From Bacillota bacterium (lineage in GTDB: Bacteria; Bacillota; Clostridia; DSM-8532), in the NCBI GenBank assembly GCA_023415825.1, contig JAEZJF010000006.1:62001-126000 (forward strand): DNA of 64,000 bases, in the 5' to 3' direction. Made by a program: the position numbers and the translations under genes. Shown here one piece after another: positions 60,783 to 64,000 of this stretch. The notes under the pieces were generated by a model. The model searched no databases, had not been told where the DNA came from, and saw only the letters and a program-made list of their open reading frames with translations. The stretch's first letter is position 1; every line of letters starts with the position of its first letter.

Positions 60783-62101
60783 GGGGTGCTATCCTTTCTG
60801 ATCTGTTCCGCCAGATCCTGATGTTCCTTTGAACCCAGGACTTTTTCAGGATCTTCATGATTATCGTATTGATCCCCAAGCATGGCGGTTTTTAGTTTTA
60901 AGATTCTTTTTACAGACTCATCAATACGGGCTTCAGTAAGCCTGCCATTCTTAACAGCCGATAAAACTGCTTCATAGGCCTTTTCAAAATTATTTGGGAG
61001 CAGCAGCATGTCAACCCCCGCCTCTATGGCCATTACCACAGCCTCCTCCTCTTGATAGAAAGCGGATATGGCACTCATCTCCAGGCCATCGGTGATGATA
61101 ATTCCGTCAAAGCCTAATTCTTCCCTTAAAAGATCTTGGATAATGGATGGCGATAAGGTCGCAGGAAGGCCTTCCTTGGATATTTCAGGTGTCAGGACAT
61201 GGGCAGTCATAACCACCTCAGCACCTGCCTCCATCCCTGCCTTAAACGGCAAAAACTCTACCTTTCTTAAGCGGTCAAGGCCATTTTCCACCACAGCGGC
61301 ATCGGTATGGCTATCCTTAAGGGTGTCTCCATGTCCGGGAAAATGCTTAAGAACAGGAATAATACCCTTGTTCAAAGTTCCTTTTACAGCCTCGGCAACC
61401 ATGACGGACGCAAGCTCGGCATTGCTGGCATAGGCTCTTTTCCCAATAATTTTATTATCAGGATTGCTGAAAATATCTGCTGTCGGAGCAAAATTCATGT
61501 TGAAGCCCAGGCTTCCGATTTCTTCAGCAATAGCTTGTGAGGCCTTATATGCATAATCCTTGTTTCCTGTTTGTCCAATGGTAAAGGGATTGGGCATAAC
61601 CGTGGAATGAAGTTTTATGGCCTTATTCAGACGAGTGACTCCCCCACCTTCCTCGTCAATGCCAATGAACATTGGGATGGAAGAGCTTTCCTTAAGGCTT
61701 TGAATAAACGATACGGTCTGATTGATGGTGTCCAGATTTTGTGTAAAGAAAATAAAACCACCGGGTTTGTATTCTCTCAAGGTTTCACTTAAAGCATCAT
61801 CCAAACCCAACTGTGGCTGACCTATTGAATTATACCGGGAGCCAATAAAAAACATCTGCCCGATTTTTTCTTCCAACGTCAGGGATGACAGAAGCGTTTC
61901 CACATCAGGCTCGTTATTTGGGGTGGAAGAAGGCGGGGTAGCAACAGAATCTGACGGGGTTACAGGCGCTGTTGGTGTTGAAGTGGAAGGTTTGGGTGTC
62001 CCTGAAATTATCGGGCCTTGACTAAGAGAACATGCGGTTAAAAACAGAGACAGAGCCAGAATACCGACGTATCTCTTCATCCTTATTAATTTTATCTTCA
62101 A
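60779..62101 (-). CDS. nagZ: GH3 beta-N-acetylhexosaminidase lipoprotein (NagZ-like)
   Basis: Cleaves GlcNAc from muropeptide at the outer cell face; a lipoprotein by the lipobox LTAC after a short signal. A Ser/Pro/Thr linker precedes a GH3 domain. IDEEGGGVTRL, FPGHGDT, DSHTD with the His-Asp dyad and ITDGLEM with the nucleophile aspartate are all present. I prefer TTG 62101 because AAGGAG lies 9 nt upstream; an ATG at 62122 has no site. It overlaps queH. Confidence 0.88.
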   Translation of the reverse strand: MKIKLIRMKRYVGILALSLFLTACSLSQGPIISGTPKPSTSTPTAPVTPSDSVATPPSSTPNNEPDVETLLSSLTLEEKIGQMFFIGSRYNSIGQPQLGLDDALSETLREYKPGGFIFFTQNLDTINQTVSFIQSLKESSSIPMFIGIDEEGGGVTRLNKAIKLHSTVMPNPFTIGQTGNKDYAYKASQAIAEEIGSLGFNMNFAPTADIFSNPDNKIIGKRAYASNAELASVMVAEAVKGTLNKGIIPVLKHFPGHGDTLKDSHTDAAVVENGLDRLRKVEFLPFKAGMEAGAEVVMTAHVLTPEISKEGLPATLSPSIIQDLLREELGFDGIIITDGLEMSAISAFYQEEEAVVMAIEAGVDMLLLPNNFEKAYEAVLSAVKNGRLTEARIDESVKRILKLKTAMLGDQYDNHEDPEKVLGSKEHQDLAEQIRKDSTP

Positions 62102-62142
62102 ACGATCTAGCTCCTTTTTCATCCGGTTTCTTTTAATATCGG

Positions 62143-63141
62143 CTAAAGGGGGCGGCCCGAGCTTGCCTGAGACTGTTTACAAAGCAGGAGCATGCCTTCC
62201 TTTAATTCGTGGCCGCATGCATATTGCTGGGGTGTCATGCGTTTACAAGAATCTACCTGGATTTCACGAATGAGCAATGCCCCGTCACCTGACTTTACCC
62301 ACATCCCATCAGGGTCAAGCTTCAATATGGTACCCGGTAAAGCATCGTTTGTTATAAGGCTTTTATCTGAGTCGGAGTAAGGCGATTCTGAAAGCTCTGA
62401 CCGACAAATTCGTACTCTGCAATTGCAAAACTCTGAATAAGCCCCAGGCCAAGGCGTACAACCACGAATACGGTCATGAATTTTACGGGATGACTGTGTC
62501 CAATCAATCCAACCGGTGTTCTTCTCGATTTTGGGTGCATAAGTAGCTTTATTGCTATCCTGAGGAATTCTGACAAGGGAGCCCTCTTCAAGAGCCTTTA
62601 GCGTTCTGATGAGGGTTTTGGCTCCACATTCCGACATCACGTCGTGAAGTTCTCCTGCCGTCATGTCATCAGGTATGGTAATTTCATCCTTTAGCAGCAT
62701 ATCCCCCGTATCGAGGCCAATATCGGTAAACATGGTTGTTATGCCCGTTTTAGTCTCTCCATTAATGAGGGACCACTGAATAGGTGCGGCACCTCTATAT
62801 TGGGGCAACAAAGAACCATGTACATTGATGGTACCTAACTTTGGAATATCCAGAACGCTTTGGGGCAATAACTGACCGAAAGCACAGGTCACAATAAGAT
62901 CCGGTGCAAGCTCTCTAAGGGCATTAACCATATCTGGCTCTTTTGAGAGCTTACAGGGCTGATAGACCGGAATATTATGGTTTACGGCATATTCCTTTAC
63001 AGGCGGAGCTTTAAGGGTATGCCCCCTGTCCTTGGGCCTATCTATTTGAGTAACTGCACCAACTACGTTATAACCATGCTCAACAAGTGCTTTTAAAGAG
63101 GGTACCGCAAATTCCGGCGTACCCATAAACAGGATAGTCAT
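62143..63141 (-). CDS. fmt: methionyl-tRNA formyltransferase
   Basis: Formylates initiator Met-tRNA with 10-formyl-THF. The N-terminal formyltransferase domain holds MGTPEFAVPSL and NVHGSLLPQYRGAAPI with the catalytic Asn-His-Asp set. A C-terminal OB-type domain follows. The 332-aa length is slightly longer than usual. ATG 63141 is preceded by GAAGGAAT; a TTG at 63144 adds one residue. It follows def by 4 nt. Confidence 0.95.
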   Translation of the reverse strand: MTILFMGTPEFAVPSLKALVEHGYNVVGAVTQIDRPKDRGHTLKAPPVKEYAVNHNIPVYQPCKLSKEPDMVNALRELAPDLIVTCAFGQLLPQSVLDIPKLGTINVHGSLLPQYRGAAPIQWSLINGETKTGITTMFTDIGLDTGDMLLKDEITIPDDMTAGELHDVMSECGAKTLIRTLKALEEGSLVRIPQDSNKATYAPKIEKNTGWIDWTQSSRKIHDRIRGCTPWPGAYSEFCNCRVRICRSELSESPYSDSDKSLITNDALPGTILKLDPDGMWVKSGDGALLIREIQVDSCKRMTPQQYACGHELKEGMLLLCKQSQASSGRPL

Positions 63142-63145
63142 CAAA

Positions 63146-63610
63146 TCATTCCTTCTCTATATCAACAAATTCAGTAACCTTCTCATCGAAGAGGATGCCA
63201 TCTAAATGATCAATTTCGTGGCTCATACAAATAGCCAATAGATCTGTCCCCTCTTTTCTTACCTTATGGCCCTTACGGTTTTGATATTCTACCACCACTC
63301 TGGCAGGACGCTTAACCTTTCCGTAAACCCCCGGTATGCTCAGGCAGCCCTCTATTTCTATTTGCTCACCTTCCTGCTCCAAAATGACTGGGTTAATCAG
63401 CTCTAGAAGGCCTTCTCCTACGTCTATGACTACAATTCTTTTGAGAATGCCCACCTGACTGGCTGCAAGACCTACTCCATTACCGTGACCATACATGGTT
63501 TCTCTCATATCATCGAGCAGGTCATATATTCTTTTATCAATTTCTTTAACTTCCTTACAGCGCTTCTTTAATACTTCATCGCCTTTGGTCACAATGTTAC
63601 GGATTGCCAT
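63146..63610 (-). CDS. def: peptide deformylase
   Basis: Removes the N-formyl group from nascent proteins with a metal site. The three motifs are GVGLAASQVG, EGCLSIPG and HEIDHLDGILF, with Cys and two His as ligands and Glu as base. The protein is 154 aa from ATG 63610, which follows GAGGAG; a 63628 codon in frame lacks a site. It lies between priA and fmt, the usual translation-initiation cluster. Confidence 0.95.
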   Translation of the reverse strand: MAIRNIVTKGDEVLKKRCKEVKEIDKRIYDLLDDMRETMYGHGNGVGLAASQVGILKRIVVIDVGEGLLELINPVILEQEGEQIEIEGCLSIPGVYGKVKRPARVVVEYQNRKGHKVRKEGTDLLAICMSHEIDHLDGILFDEKVTEFVDIEKE

Positions 63611-63703
63611 ACCTATTCTCCTCACCAAAAATAATTCTTAAGTTCCTTCTAAATCCTTTGTCCACCACCTAGAAAGCGGGCTATGGAAATTAATACGAAG
63701 TTA

Positions 63704-64000
63704 TTATATCATGCTTGCCGGGTCGATATCCACACTCACGTCGGTACCCCGAAGCTTCAACTTCGAGAAAGCATCCAGCACCTCATTCATCAGCTGTACC
63801 AAACGATTAATGGATGCCATTTTTATAATAATCCGCCACCTTGCCCTATTGCGAATCATGAATACCGGTGAAGGCAAAATCTCCGAGCATTGAAATCCCG
63901 GTGCATCCTGATATTGAGCGATAATATTATTCTTTAGTCTCTCCATGCTGCTTCTGGCATCCTCAGGGTTTTCACCCGACACTACAATCAGCCCTATATG
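63704..64000 (-). CDS. priA: primosomal protein N' PriA, C-terminal fragment
   Basis: The last 98 codons of a protein running off the right edge. HIGLIVVSGENPEDA and LRGTDVSVDIDPASMI match the C-terminus of PriA helicase, which restarts stalled forks. The stop TAA is at 63704-63706. priA-def-fmt is a common order in Firmicutes. Confidence 0.88.
   Translation of the reverse strand, partial: HIGLIVVSGENPEDARSSMERLKNNIIAQYQDAPGFQCSEILPSPVFMIRNRARWRIIIKMASINRLVQLMNEVLDAFSKLKLRGTDVSVDIDPASMI

Overview
The window is about 64 kb of moderate-GC Gram-positive DNA with the gene content of an anaerobic, spore-forming member of the Clostridia. The clues are a SleL-type spore-cortex hydrolase, Pro/Thr-linker secreted proteins, the order dnaE - small genes - pfkA, a NifS/ThiI pair, and mltG-trmR-trhP. 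It also has QueH, an orphan SecA2 and an RND pair with no outer-membrane partner. No CRISPR array, insertion sequence, prophage or rRNA is visible. The genus cannot be fixed from the sequence alone.

Layout. 1-8 kb: a membrane-anchored hydrolase, an acyl-ACP thioesterase, an MBL-fold hydrolase with a QueG-like Fe-S protein facing a CGNR-type regulator, and a c-di-GMP sensor beside its TetR neighbour. 8-16 kb: sleL, ilvE, a VOC protein, tRNA-Gln(CUG), a Nudix hydrolase, ruvC, and argGH under a perfect ARG box. 16-22 kb: a polysaccharide deacetylase, cobO, membrane proteins, two unannotated Cys-rich miniproteins, pgsA, a thioesterase, pfkA, a DUF2007 protein and a complete TRAP (mtrB) gene. 22-34 kb: dnaE, a TPR/S41 protease lipoprotein, 5-formyl-THF cyclo-ligase, a zinc-ribbon protein, trhP-trmR-mltG and typA. 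34-40 kb: a KtrB potassium channel subunit and an MFP/RND efflux pair. 40-46.6 kb: ybaK, secA2 with a small membrane-protein leader gene, hflC-hflK and trmFO. 46.9-64 kb: a CapA-like protein, topA, prepilin peptidase, an AIR-synthase-like protein, a DUF2225 protein, thiI with a cysteine desulfurase, a phosphodiesterase, rdgB, rph, an AMIN amidase, queH, a NagZ-like GH3, fmt, def and the end of priA.

The most interesting region is 42.8-43.1 kb. A 74-codon membrane protein is followed by a 107-nt spacer holding four mutually complementary segments. The last contains the secA2 ribosome-binding site, and the first begins inside the leader's stop codon. The layout matches a translation-coupled attenuator of the SecM/secA or MifM/yidC2 kind, here in front of an orphan SecA2.

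A second theme is two families of short, structured, dispersed repeats with conserved flanks and variable self-complementary stems (near 15.9, 20.5, 22.2, 46.7, 48.2 and 57.8 kb). One copy lies in frame inside the topA C-terminal tail. Other noteworthy items are a candidate structured RNA beside rph (57.5-57.7 kb), overlapping divergent promoters inside an inverted repeat at 4.0 kb, and TRAP encoded between dnaE and pfkA.
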